Below, piece by piece: positions 42,904 through 47,534 of a DNA stretch of 64,000 nt. This DNA comes from Siderastrea radians (Eukaryota > Cnidaria > Anthozoa > Scleractinia > Rhizangiidae). Location of the stretch: positions 13,676,534 through 13,740,533 of the forward strand of contig OZ024895.1 in NCBI GenBank assembly GCA_964017195.1, given 5' to 3'. Each line of letters opens with the position of its first letter. The stretch's first letter is position 1. Position numbers and translations under genes: made by a program. Below the pieces are notes generated by a model. The model searched no databases, had not been told where the DNA came from, and was given only the letters and a program-made list of their open reading frames with translations.

Positions 42904-45900
42904 TGTATGTGTGTGTGTGTGTGTGTCTTTTATTTCATCATTCTTGTTACTGGAAGTATTTTGTGTGTGTGTGTGTGTGTGTGTTCCTAAGTCACTTAAA
43001 GTAACTATGCGCGCGCTATTTTTGTTTCCCGCTTATTTCATATTCAAATTGTAAACGTAAGTTTTAAAGCGTAATTTTGTAACATACTTTAATACGAAAA
43101 TTCAAATGTACAACCGTTAAGGCTCATTTGCAACTGAAGATGACATGAGAATGTCGAAACGTTTTGTAAATTGAAAACTGTTGTTTCTTTATTGAGAGCT
43201 ACAGCAAAATTATTTATTTTGTAAGTATTTATTTACTATTGGATCATTATTTCTTTATTGTAACCATTTTTAGACTTAGAGTATTTGTAAAATTGATTTC
43301 CATGGTGTTTAACTGATGAGCCACAGCAATGCCTATTTCTAAGGTTTCTTTTCTTTATACAGGTTCTTGATAAAATTATATATAGCTTCTTGGCAACTTA
43401 GAGCCCCTCAAACATCGTACTACCCTAAGGTAGTCTTTTCCAGGCTCTGAGATAGTGGGGAAAAGAGCGAAGAGAAAGCAAGGGCGAGAAAACGCTTGGG
43501 GGGCTGGGGAGAGGCAAGAGACAACCGCCTCCCTTTATCCCCAGGCTCCCGTACGCATATTATTTTCACGTTCCCTTTCTGTTCACGCTGACCCTACTAT
43601 CTGAGAGCCTGGAACTGTTCGCGCGGACCCTACTATCTGAAAGCCTGGAACAGGCTGATGGCAACTTTCCCTGGTTTACTGGATTACATTTAACTCTCTT
43701 TGACCTTAGTCTTCCATGAATTTTTGTGTACTTTGTTATTTCCCTTGATGACTTGAGTACTGGATTCAACTGTATTTTTGCACAGCAATATTAACCACAT
43801 GAAAAATGATAAATTTTTTTATTGTAAGAAGAAGTTGAAGTTTTGAAGGCATTGTTAAGAGTTCCCTCAATTATTTTTATATGAAGCGAGGCCACCCAGA
43901 AAAAAAATCAAACAAGGAAGTCCTGATGTGAAAAATGAAATGGTTTCAAGTTCTACTTGATGTCATGAACCGTTAATTTTCTTAACTGTGCAATGTGTTG
44001 AGAACCATGGAGACACTGTAGCTATAGGTGTGTTCAAATCTTTGTGGGTGGCCTCAGTTGTTTAACTTAAGACAAGTTTTTTTTGCCTGCGGCTGATTTC
44101 ATACATATGATGGTACTTTACATAAAAATAAAGTAAAGAAAGAATGTATGTACTTGTAATTTTTATGAAAGTCCTTCCAATCCATGGTGGGTTTTTTGTA
44201 CCAAAATGATTTTTAAAGTGTTTAATTTTTGGCTTCAGAATTGTGACAGTATTTATTTGTGAAAAGCTTTTCCCTTTAATTTTTGTACATAGTTGTAAAA
44301 TTATTCTTATTCATTGTATAAAGTGGCTATATAAGGTTATTTAGAGGTATTGTTTTGTTTGTACTAGTAGAAGCTATTGCCATTGAATAAAACAGCAGTT
44401 GTCAACTGCAGTTAATGTGAATTCTATTTCATTTCAACTATTTAATTGACCTCAAACAAGAATTACTTGTAGCATGGGATGGAGCAAGGAGAGATTAGGA
44501 ACATCAAAGTAAAAACAAAACACAAGACATGAGAATTTTTTACCAATTTAATTTGGGGGATGGGTGTGTTGCACTGGGCTGGGAGGAGAATGTTGCCCTG
44601 CATTTGGTTTAAATTTGTCCCTACAAATATCAACTTTGAACAAATTTGTCCGCATTTGAACAGAGCAAACACTTCATTTGTCTTGCATTTACATCATATT
44701 TGTCCACATTTGTCTCCAAAGCGAATGCATCATTATCCCGTTTATCTTCAGGACAAATGTCATATTTGTCCTGCGATCAAATGTGGATAAATGTGACAAA
44801 TATCACATTTGATTCATATTTAGACCACATTTGTGTTGCTTCAAATCCATTTTTTCACCCAGTGTATAGCAACTTAGATGCTAGTTATGCCATAAGAAAA
44901 TGGAGGTACTACAATGTTCTAACTCCAGCTGCTATGAAAACAAAATAAGCTAGCCCGGCCCGCGGAGAATTTTACAGATTTAGTAACTACAATGTCTGTT
45001 GTAAGCTATCCATGTAGTTTCAATTCCAGAACTGATGTACTTTTGGAGATATTAAAAGAAATGTACTGCTTGTTTTACTCACGAATTAAAATGGCCGAGA
45101 CACGGTGTAGTTAATTGGCCATTTATTTTGTTTACGATAAATGTAATGAAAAGCCATATACATGCAAAGAAACTGCAATAGTGGTTTTACATTTGTTCCA
45201 AGTCTCGAGTTGTTGTGTTTTTATAAACTTGAGAAATAACGTCTTAAATTTTGCAGTTTTTACAACAGTTTTTTTAGTTCAAAATTGGTTCTTGGGCGTC
45301 AACAAACATTTGCTGTTACCATGGCAACAATTTAGTTATGACCTCAATAATGGCCATTTTCGAACATCCCCCATGGACATCTAGTTGCATGCAAATTTGA
45401 GTGGGGGTTCAAAATTTTTCATTTCCCACTTTGTTTGATTCTTACAGAGAATTGCTTTTAAATGTCAAGCCTTAGTAATTGTACTCTTGGCTTGACGCGA
45501 GAAAGCTATCGAGGTCTATTAAAACTACAAGTAGCTACTGTTGATCCCAGACGTCCTTTCAAATGGCTTGAATTTTGCGTCGATTCACGGACCGTTGATT
45601 TCACTCTGCGGGTTCAAAAATAGTAATCACGTGACCACAAGTTTGTTGACCGCAAGCTGACCACAAAATCTGTAACGTTGAACATGGAACAAATGAATTT
45701 CAACTCGCAGTCATCACATATCCTAAAATAATGCCGTCTCCTGAATTAAAACATCGTCTTATACTGGTTATAAACATTATCTTAAGGGAAAATTCGGGAA
45801 AAGTGTTATCTGAGGACATGAAATGCGACGGCTAGTAAAAATTCATTCAGCAAAAGTTTAGCGTTGTCGAGCTTGAGTTAACAAATTTAGTTCTTGCGGT

Positions 45901-47044
45901 GAACAAACTTGTCACGCGATCGTTTTCTTCAAACCGCAGAGTGAAACCAACGGTCCGTGAAGCGACACAAAATTCAAGCTATTTGAAAGGACGTCTGGGA
46001 TCAATAGTTAAAGACTAATCGCCAAACGTTCACCGACATAGATTGCATGTGGTAAGCCATTTTATTTTGCCTTGCAAATGGTTTAACACAAAGGAAGATG
46101 ACACAACACCCGATATACGTTTTATGCAAATCACGCCATGACTCATCGCGCCTTTAAATACAGCAGATATCTAGAGCAAAATTGCAGTCCTCGACGATTA
46201 TGTTATTGTGTATCTTTATAATGCTTTCATGGTGATAGCACATTCAACTACGTATCCCGCAAATTTCGACAGTACGTGAGAAAGGTAGCGTGAATATTAA
46301 GCTTATCATTACAACGCACAAAGAACTTGTTGATAAAGGTTGTGAAACAAAAAGTTTAAGCATACCCTTTCATGGACGGTAATATGTCACTTGGTGCTGA
46401 TGGCAAAGAAACAAATCAAACCAAAAGGAGACTTTTACCTACCTTTCACGTCAATTTGTACTTGCCGGGAATTAGAATCTTTCACGTTTCCATCGCTGAA
46501 AAAGTACAGACACTGGATAAAGTAGAAATGTTCCTCGCTGTTGTCAACATTCAGTAATTCCAGTTTCACAGGGTCCGAGAAAGCTCTGTAGTCATTTCTG
46601 AAACCTTCCAAGACATTGAATCCCCTGTTCCCAACTTTTGATGCGATGGTGATTGGAACAGAATTACTGCCAGGTGTAGCTTTCTTAATGAAGACAGCAT
46701 TGATTTGGGCCCCACGGAGATCGTACCGCCATATAAGAGTTACAACACTTCTATTTACTCCCTGAACCACGATCGTAGGATTGTCAGGTTGACTCGTCCA
46801 TTGAAAACCCTCTGAAAACGCAAGGAAATTAAAGACAACACAACATAACCAGAGTATACAAGCCAGTATTAAGGTTATGTTGTCAAAATAAGCTTAAATG
46901 TTTTCAATTTAAAAAAAGCACCGCTCGAAGACTTCGAAGGTCTTTGAACTTTCATATGAAGGCCTTACCAGATCGCCGAAGTGACCCGAAAACAAAAGCG
47001 GTCGCTAGAATCCAGCGCACAACACTTGAGAGAGAGGTATCCAT
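2199..47044 (-). CDS. Receptor tyrosine kinase with Ig-Ig-SEA ectodomain (20 coding exons, spliced)
   Basis: Single-pass membrane receptor whose cytoplasmic kinase should phosphorylate tyrosines after ligand binding. The exons sum to 2358 nt, giving about 785 residues and a stop. By residue: signal peptide 1-25, V-like Ig 26-148, I-set Ig 149-236, SEA about 240-350, Thr/Pro stalk 349-372, membrane helix 381-401 followed by RRR, kinase about 480-760, tail ending [10 protein letters not shown]. Catalytic residues visible: G-loop GRGAFSEV (487-494), VAVK Lys515, HRDLAARN with Asp624, DFG Asp642. All 19 introns are GT-AG and phases agree at every junction, which is the strongest evidence for the model. 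The kinase (kinase insert, [17 protein letters not shown]) is FGFR/VEGFR-class by family knowledge; the exact orthologue and ligand are unknown. Introns are packed with mobile elements, but no exon is disrupted. Alternative splicing cannot be judged from sequence. Confidence 0.93.
2596..2695 (-). CDS. RTK exon 19: end of kinase domain
   Basis: 100 bases, phase 2 in and phase 0 out, acceptor ggattag and donor gtaagg. It encodes [20 protein letters not shown] then [13 protein letters not shown]. The CW-x6-RP motif that closes tyrosine kinase domains is complete. Reading through the donor would add about 23 unrelated residues and a stop; the good donor and exon 20 argue against that. Confidence 0.92.
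3462..3558 (-). CDS. RTK exon 18: kinase C-lobe (GGSPYP)
   Basis: 97 bases, phase 1 in and phase 2 out, acceptor ctcttccag and donor gtaagt. It encodes [20 protein letters not shown] then [13 protein letters not shown], the standard C-lobe segment of receptor tyrosine kinases. Confidence 0.93.
4783..4823 (-). CDS. RTK exon 17: kinase alpha-F
   Basis: Only 41 bases, phase 2 in and phase 1 out, acceptor tttgtag and donor gtatgt. It encodes [14 protein letters not shown] (alpha-F helix, DVWS motif with the Asp from exon 16). Both flanking introns contain repeats, but this exon is clean. Confidence 0.9.
5259..5861. mobile_element. TTAA-flanked MITE, TTAACCCTATTCAGACC family, copy 1
   Basis: About 600 bases with ends TTAACCCTATTCAGACC and its inverse GGTCTGAATAGGGTTAA. 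No coding capacity. The interior includes a tgacgtcat-rich stretch and ccatcttggatttctt, also seen near 19200, 20160 and 52400. It lies in RTK intron 16. Flanking bases also resemble the family, so it may itself sit inside another copy. TTAA ends suggest a piggyBac-type mobiliser (inference). Confidence 0.75.
6401..6652. mobile_element. 252-base MITE with 9-base target duplication
   Basis: Terminal inverted repeats of about 50 bases start CATTATCTTG / CATTCTCGTC and include GCTGCGATCCTTTTGGCCAG. Flanked by a perfect AATTTACAA duplication at 6392-6400 and 6653-6661. A 9-base duplication points to Mutator-like (MULE) mobilisation. Non-coding. Confidence 0.8.
7010..7062 (+). repeat. tRNA-like A-box fragment (possible SINE remnant)
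   Basis: Reads CTCAGCTCACTGGTTAGAGC followed by ATCCGACTGG, resembling a tRNA A box and anticodon arm. No B box follows in register, so it is at most a truncated tRNA-derived SINE. Confidence 0.3.
7203..7273 (-). CDS. RTK exon 16: kinase P+1 loop
   Basis: 71 bases, phase 0 in and phase 2 out, acceptor ttctaaag and donor gtaagt. It encodes [20 protein letters not shown] then QSD and the start of Val. The usual WMAPEAL reads WTAYEAL, so the Pro of the APE motif is Tyr while the Glu is kept. Confidence 0.92.
7579..7701 (-). CDS. RTK exon 15: catalytic loop and DFG
   Basis: 123 bases, phase 0-0, acceptor tcttttag and donor gtgagt. It encodes [20 protein letters not shown] then [29 protein letters not shown] (catalytic Asp624) and DFG (Asp642) are intact. 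The activation loop has one Tyr (DDIYIRNS) where FGFRs have a YY pair. Confidence 0.95.
7702..8780. other. RTK intron 14, no recognised feature
   Basis: AT-rich intron sequence. ORFs here lack domains and codon support, and I see no clear repeat. Confidence 0.5.
8781..8971 (-). CDS. RTK exon 14: hinge, kinase insert and alpha-E
   Basis: 191 bases, phase 1 in and phase 0 out, acceptor tttccacag and donor gttagc. It encodes [20 protein letters not shown] (hinge and alpha-D), a kinase insert with [15 protein letters not shown], and [22 protein letters not shown] in the insert is a candidate autophosphorylation site, as in related receptors. Confidence 0.92.
9216..9326 (-). CDS. RTK exon 13: kinase alpha-C helix region
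   Basis: 111 bases, phase 1-1, acceptor ttcaacag and donor gtaatg. It encodes [20 protein letters not shown] and then [17 protein letters not shown], matching the alpha-C helix (SELELMK) and the HPHVIKLMG strand found in FGFR/VEGFR-class kinases. Confidence 0.92.
9634..9803. repeat. GAT/GAC microsatellite
   Basis: Imperfect GAT array with GAC and GGT variants, giving meaningless poly-His, poly-Asp and poly-Ile ORFs in all frames. A second shorter patch occupies about 9903-9975. Confidence 0.95.
9820..9897 (-). pseudogene. Partial duplicate of RTK exon 12 3' end
   Basis: On the minus strand this reads [12 protein letters not shown] followed by intron-like sequence, parallel to [13 protein letters not shown] and its intron at about 9990-10060. 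The catalytic Lys position is Glu (AVEALK versus AVKKLK) and the Gly loop is missing, so this is a non-functional intronic remnant of a local duplication that also includes the adjoining GAT-rich DNA. Confidence 0.75.
10015..10249 (-). CDS. RTK exon 12: juxtamembrane end, kinase G-loop and catalytic Lys
   Basis: 235 bases, phase 0 in and phase 1 out. It encodes the pre-kinase linker [14 protein letters not shown], the first kinase strand with [10 protein letters not shown] (residues 485-494) and VAVKKLK with the ATP-anchoring Lys515. The third glycine of the usual GxGxxG loop is Ser. Acceptor is gcctctag and donor gtgtgg. A diverged copy of the last 80 or so bases of this exon lies in the next intron near 9820-9897. 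Confidence 0.92.
10466..10505 (-). CDS. RTK exon 11: juxtamembrane segment
   Basis: 40 bases, phase 2 in and phase 0 out, acceptor ggtttcag and donor gtatgt. It encodes [14 protein letters not shown]. The last residues lead in frame into NPREDPTG of exon 12. Tyr in GEYLIF could be a regulatory juxtamembrane site, by analogy only. Confidence 0.75.
10581..10672. mobile_element. MITE, TAGACTGCGAG family, copy 1 (92 bases)
   Basis: Inverted ends TAGACTGCGAGTAGTCTCTA / GTTTCTACTCGCAGTCTA-type, non-coding, with a perfect 9-base duplication GCATTGCTA at 10572-10580 and 10673-10681. The 9-base duplication suggests MULE-type mobilisation. A second copy is at 47319-47525. Confidence 0.85.
11325..11353. 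repeat. Poly(A) tract
   Basis: About 29 uninterrupted A residues. No retroelement body is recognisable immediately upstream, so its origin is unclear. Confidence 0.9.
11400..12057. mobile_element. Foldback/MITE element, TIR CTACTTAAGGACGTTCGCGC
   Basis: The 20-base end at 11400 recurs inverted at 12038-12057. A direct internal repeat of acttc(t/c)acaacacaga occurs at about 11426 and 11818. Non-coding, in RTK intron 10. Confidence 0.65.
12284..12341 (-). CDS. RTK exon 10: juxtamembrane segment
   Basis: 58 bases, phase 1 in and phase 2 out, acceptor atgtcag and donor gtaagc. It encodes [19 protein letters not shown], polar and cytoplasmic. It was chosen because it is the only segment between exons 9 and 11 with good splice sites and both required phases. 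Confidence 0.75.
13057..13161 (-). CDS. RTK exon 9: transmembrane helix
   Basis: 105 bases, phase 1-1. It encodes GSREIHPA and then a run of about 21 hydrophobic residues ([19 protein letters not shown]) ending LWRRRIPAS. The Arg cluster on the C side fixes the type I orientation. Acceptor is ttccatag; donor gtacgt falls inside a longer open frame, so an unspliced reading would give a spurious tail. Confidence 0.88.
13519..13538. repeat. AT microsatellite
   Basis: About ten AT units in RTK intron 8. Confidence 0.8.
14056..16837. mobile_element. Large palindromic DNA element with arms of about 700 bases
   Basis: 14105-14822 matches the inverse of about 15764-16446 nearly throughout (e.g. GTGGCATTCTCGCTAAAAGC, and the block around gttaacgttaac). 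The spacer 14823-15763 contains a tattacacggcggc-type repeat. Possible outer ends are CAGTGAAACTTG at 14056 and its inverse GGTTTCGCTG ending 16837, with extra gtgtccgcttaa motifs at 16440-16830. No transposase ORF, so non-autonomous. The outer ends resemble Tc1/mariner-pogo-type termini by recollection only. Confidence 0.75.
17031..17066 (-). CDS. RTK exon 8: 36-base stalk mini-exon, copy 2
   Basis: 36 bases, phase 1-1, encoding [12 protein letters not shown], the paralogous partner of exon 7. Because both are in-frame cassettes with identical borders, the receptor could be made with zero, one or two copies without frame change. Confidence 0.8.
17512..17547 (-). CDS. RTK exon 7: 36-base stalk mini-exon, copy 1
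   Basis: Exactly 36 bases, phase 1-1, acceptor tttttag and donor gtatgt. It encodes [12 protein letters not shown] (the first residue is completed from the previous exon), a Thr/Pro-rich stalk segment likely to be O-glycosylated. It is a tandem duplicate of exon 8, 481 bases away, including flanking intron sequence. Confidence 0.8.
18208..18347 (-). CDS. RTK exon 6: SEA cleavage motif and C-terminal SEA half
   Basis: 140 bases, phase 2 in and phase 1 out, acceptor tttcatcag. It encodes [20 protein letters not shown], then a helix and [13 protein letters not shown]. This aligns in pattern with the MUC1-type SEA motif (F-x-x-G-S, beta strand, F-x-E-G), so the Gly304-Ser305 bond is a candidate autoproteolysis site. 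The donor is gtatat, weaker than its neighbours. Confidence 0.85.
18348..19623. other. RTK intron 5
   Basis: Contains a 98-codon minus ORF at 18693-18989 that lies between two proven SEA exons and is not an exon, and at about 19200-19270 a fragment of the tgacgtca / ccatcttgg repeat family. Confidence 0.5.
19624..19694 (-). CDS. RTK exon 5: middle of SEA domain
   Basis: 71 bases, phase 0 in and phase 2 out, donor gtgagtg. It encodes [20 protein letters not shown] then VNFW. The LYELEVVNF strand immediately precedes the SEA cleavage loop; the Trp codon is split TG/G with exon 6. Confidence 0.82.
20272..25101. mobile_element. 4.8 kb TTAA-flanked element with arms of about 1.15 kb
   Basis: Left arm 20272-21415 is the inverse of 23945-25101 at high identity. 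Both ends read GAGGCATTCCGTG next to TTAA (20268-20271 and 25102-25105). The flanks belong together: left of the insertion is a ccatcttggatttcttgaatt repeat and right is ctaaaaatgtaaaa, contiguous in the copy at 5259-5861 around an intact TTAA. This shows precise insertion at TTAA, as piggyBac-type transposases do. The 2.5 kb interior has no recognised transposase; a 97-codon minus ORF at 22315-22608 has no recognisable domain. Confidence 0.88.
23746..23774. repeat. Short perfect hairpin
   Basis: TAGCCTGCGAGC, a 4-5 base loop, then its inverse ending GCAGGCTA. It resembles the ends of the TAGACTGCGAG MITE family and may be a minimal derivative. Confidence 0.45.
26259..26383 (-). CDS. RTK exon 4: N-terminal part of SEA domain
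   Basis: 125 bases, phase 1 in and phase 0 out, acceptor ctgacag and donor gtaagt. It encodes [20 protein letters not shown] followed by [12 protein letters not shown] and [10 protein letters not shown]. The pattern (beta strand GIRITG, helix, acidic end) fits the first half of a SEA domain and is completed by exons 5 and 6. It is too short to stand out as an open reading frame and was found by phase and domain continuity. Confidence 0.82.
26907..30953. mobile_element. 4.05 kb inverted-repeat element with 9-base target duplication
   Basis: Ends CAGGCGGTGTGCGTCACG and its exact inverse, flanked on both sides by GGTGGGTCC (26898-26906 and 30954-30962). The interior has no ORF longer than about 90 codons and no transposase, so it is non-autonomous. 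hAT (8-base) or MULE (9-base) mobilisation are both possible because the duplication edge is ambiguous by one base. A separate hairpin MITE lies inside at 28657-28767. Confidence 0.8.
28657..28767. mobile_element. Hairpin MITE, TTACAAGTG/CAATAGCT family, copy 1
   Basis: Self-complementary: cagttcaataaaacttttac ... gcaagtgtagctattg pairs with caatagctgcacttgt ... tattgaattgactcctg. A second copy is at 54372-54496. Confidence 0.7.
31470..31733 (-). CDS. RTK exon 3: I-set Ig domain
   Basis: A 264-base, phase 1-1 exon encoding one complete I-set Ig domain. Visible hallmarks are [20 protein letters not shown], the first Cys in [12 protein letters not shown], the core Trp in NVTWTREG, and the second Cys in [12 protein letters not shown]. 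Acceptor is tttctag and donor gtaagt. One exon per Ig domain with phase 1 borders is the usual metazoan arrangement. The split Cys codon (T/GT) continues into exon 4 as CPNQC. Confidence 0.93.
31825..31997. repeat. AACAT pentanucleotide satellite
   Basis: About 34 units of ATAAC/AACAT with AACGT variants. It yields artefactual poly-CYVML ORFs on the minus strand. It begins about 90 bases upstream of RTK exon 3 within intron 2. Confidence 0.95.
32958..33150. repeat. Degenerate GCAAAATGTAA array
   Basis: Around ten occurrences of (c)gcaaaatgtaa(t/c)a separated by variable 4-15 base spacers. Not a CRISPR: repeats and spacers are irregular and the host is eukaryotic. Confidence 0.75.
34928..35004. 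repeat. Imperfect hairpin, arms of about 32 bases
   Basis: ccagttcctatatttggtgt ... aaata pairs with tatttacttgacacctaacg taggtactgg across a loop of about 10 bases, with several mismatches. Confidence 0.5.
36053..36255. mobile_element. Hairpin MITE (GCTGCTAATTACACTC family)
   Basis: Left arm 36053-36140 and right arm 36172-36255 are inverted copies sharing gatatgactatcgctgctaa and ttacactc(t)taagg. Non-coding. The right side is followed by the insertion at 36287. Confidence 0.75.
36287..36549. mobile_element. hAT-like MITE with 8-base duplication and internal minisatellite
   Basis: Ends GGCCAGAACGTCATGCTAGC and its inverse (GCATGACGTTCTTGCC), flanked by GATTTTAG at 36279-36286 and 36550-36557. 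The left end is doubled. The interior holds a roughly 19-base array of cttccttca(c/t)ttgtactca units (about 36417-36507). An 8-base duplication suggests hAT mobilisation. Confidence 0.8.
37624..37890. repeat. GTTACAAAAGTGCCCTA minisatellite, about 20-base unit
   Basis: Thirteen or so units: a conserved core gttacaaaagtgcccta with 3-7 variable bases between cores, the first four units more degenerate. A two-unit higher-order period (gttac.../gtac...) is visible in the middle. Followed by a CT microsatellite. Confidence 0.9.
38820..38874. repeat. TACTACATAG short tandem repeat
   Basis: Four to five degenerate units of (a)gttactacata. Confidence 0.7.
39190..39980 (-). pseudogene. Penelope-like element 2 fragment (RT and GIY-YIG), minus strand
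   Basis: The minus-strand frame at 39464-39814 reads [35 protein letters not shown] and [10 protein letters not shown]: three consecutive reverse-transcriptase motifs with the YVDD active site. Downstream at 39192-39467 another frame reads [20 protein letters not shown], the GIY-YIG start. The RT fingers and the piece between the two ORFs (thumb) are missing, so it is an internally deleted copy. Low-coordinate side (39000-39190) may be its 3' end. Confidence 0.85.
40018..40620 (+). pseudogene. Penelope-like element 3 fragment, plus strand
   Basis: Reads CHPS and [19 protein letters not shown], then [20 protein letters not shown] and a thumb/linker region to 40485. A frame change at the stop leads into [20 protein letters not shown] and [14 protein letters not shown], the beginning of the GIY-YIG module. 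It ends abruptly where the CACTA-like element begins. It lies head to head with element 2, so the two copies may be related. Confidence 0.82.
40848..40972. repeat. Two-copy 63-base direct repeat
   Basis: aagcagtcacttgatttatt ... gcaaattgttga(t/g)tgc occurs twice in tandem just inside the left end of the CACTA-like element. Confidence 0.75.
41455..41850 (+). CDS. Exon-like ORF inside CACTA-like element, charged protein, 3' end overwritten
   Basis: Preceded by a good acceptor (gttaattcttgtag) and open in phase 0 from 41455. It encodes a strongly charged segment: [40 protein letters not shown], a Trp-Arg-rich stretch ([20 protein letters not shown]) and [21 protein letters not shown] recall similar WRS...LD...K...R segments in uncharacterised cnidarian proteins but cannot confirm. 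The open frame continues to a stop at 41895, but the last 15 or so codons come from the inserted Penelope-like element in a wrong frame. It may be transposon cargo or a captured host exon. No upstream exon could be linked. Confidence 0.55.
41850..42858 (+). pseudogene. Penelope-like element 4, 5'-truncated, RT C-terminus plus GIY-YIG
   Basis: The best-preserved retroelement here. It starts with [17 protein letters not shown] (RT core end), shifts frame, then reads [20 protein letters not shown] with the YADD active site and 299 open codons: [26 protein letters not shown], thumb and linker, and [20 protein letters not shown] then ARVREHL (GIY-YIG with its Cys pair), ending LELSLSF and a stop. 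5' truncation is normal for target-primed integration. It lies inside the CACTA-like element and cuts off the ORF at 41455. The non-coding 3' region to about 43170 includes poly(T) and GT runs. Confidence 0.9.
42869..42984. repeat. Poly(T) and GT microsatellites
   Basis: About 22 T residues followed by GT runs, a second GT run at 42961-42984. Confidence 0.9.
43135..43172 (+). ncRNA. Hammerhead-ribozyme-like motif in Penelope-like 3' region
   Basis: CTGAAGA, then a GACAT/ATGTC stem with a GAGA loop, then GAAAC. This matches the CUGANGA...GAAA core order of hammerhead ribozymes, which are known from Penelope-like elements. An extra unpaired U after CUGAAGA and no convincing stem I make activity doubtful. 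Confidence 0.3.
45541..46005. mobile_element. MITE, TIR TTGATCCCAGACGTCCTTTC
   Basis: About 75-base inverted ends: ttgatcccagacgtcctttc, cttgaattttg and cggaccgttg(a/g)tttcac are all present inverted at 45937-46005. Non-coding, in RTK intron 1 side of intron 2's high-coordinate end. Confidence 0.75.
46443..46811 (-). CDS. RTK exon 2: V-like Ig domain
   Basis: A single 369-base exon, phase 1 at both ends, with acceptor ttttcag and donor gtaggt. It encodes a beta-sandwich-like domain starting [19 protein letters not shown] with TLIWRY near the first core strand and [20 protein letters not shown] near the last. The canonical Ig disulfide pair is not obvious, as in other divergent V-like domains of invertebrate receptors. 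It is separated from exon 3 by a 14.7 kb intron, yet the split Val codon (G/TG) reads cleanly into [11 protein letters not shown]. Confidence 0.85.
46969..47044 (-). CDS. RTK exon 1: start codon and signal peptide
   Basis: ATG at 47044 begins [20 protein letters not shown], a short N-region with one Arg followed by a hydrophobic core, typical of a secretory signal peptide. The donor after CGATCTG is gtaagg, leaving phase 1, which joins the next exon to make a Glu codon. Transcript start and 5' UTR lie above 47044 and cannot be placed; a MITE sits at 47319-47525. Confidence 0.85.
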
Positions 47045-47318
47045 CTTTTTTGAAGAAATGAAAGTGAGCTACAACTTCCTTTTAAAGTCACATTCAAGAA
47101 CGTCCACATAAAAGGAATCTTCGTTATATTTGCCGAATGATATCATCCAAGGACGACGCCAAGCGACAGGAACATTCAATGGCCCCTAGTCTTCTCCCGA
47201 GAGCTTCATACTGTAGAAGACTAGGAGCAAGTACGGCAGCTACGCCTACAACTGTGCCCGCGGTATGAAAAATCGCAAGGAAAACCGCGCGTGGTGTCAC
47301 AGCGGTCAACTCCCCCTG

Positions 47319-47525
47319 TAGACTGCGAGCAGTCTCTCTTTTGGTCTAAAATCCGTGCCGCCGCGAGCTCGATATTTGAGCGGCGAAGCCGCAAGTAGCG
47401 TGCGTCGGGGAGGGGAGGGGAAGACGCTCGCTCTCCCGCTCGCGCTACTGACGGCTCGCGGCTTCGCCGCTCGCCGCTCGAATATCGCACTCGCTCAGAG
47501 CAAAAGAGAGACTGCTCGCAGTCTA
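47319..47525. mobile_element. MITE, TAGACTGCGAG family, copy 2 (207 bases)
   Basis: TAGACTGCGAGCAGTCTCTC and inverse at the right end, GC-rich interior with inverted gcggcgaagccgc/gcggcttcgccgc. Flanked by ctccccctg (47310-47318) and ctccctctg (47526-47534), a 9-base duplication with one mismatch. It lies about 275 bases upstream of the RTK start codon, so it may sit in or near the promoter. Confidence 0.85.
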
Positions 47526-47534
47526 CTCCCTCTG

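Larger units (their letters stand above)
40624..44864. mobile_element. CACTA-like (EnSpm) DNA element, 4.2 kb
   Basis: Ends CACTGGATGAAACAATGGAT and inverse of CACTGGGTGAAAAAATGGAT, flanked by TAT on both sides (40621-40623, 44865-44867). Subterminal regions (about 40640-40835 and 44620-44850) are crowded with short motifs ACAAATNTG and their inverses. CACT ends, a 3-base duplication and subterminal motif arrays are the recognised marks of the CACTA/EnSpm superfamily. No transposase is seen. It contains an exon-like ORF (41455) and a Penelope-like insertion. Confidence 0.75.
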
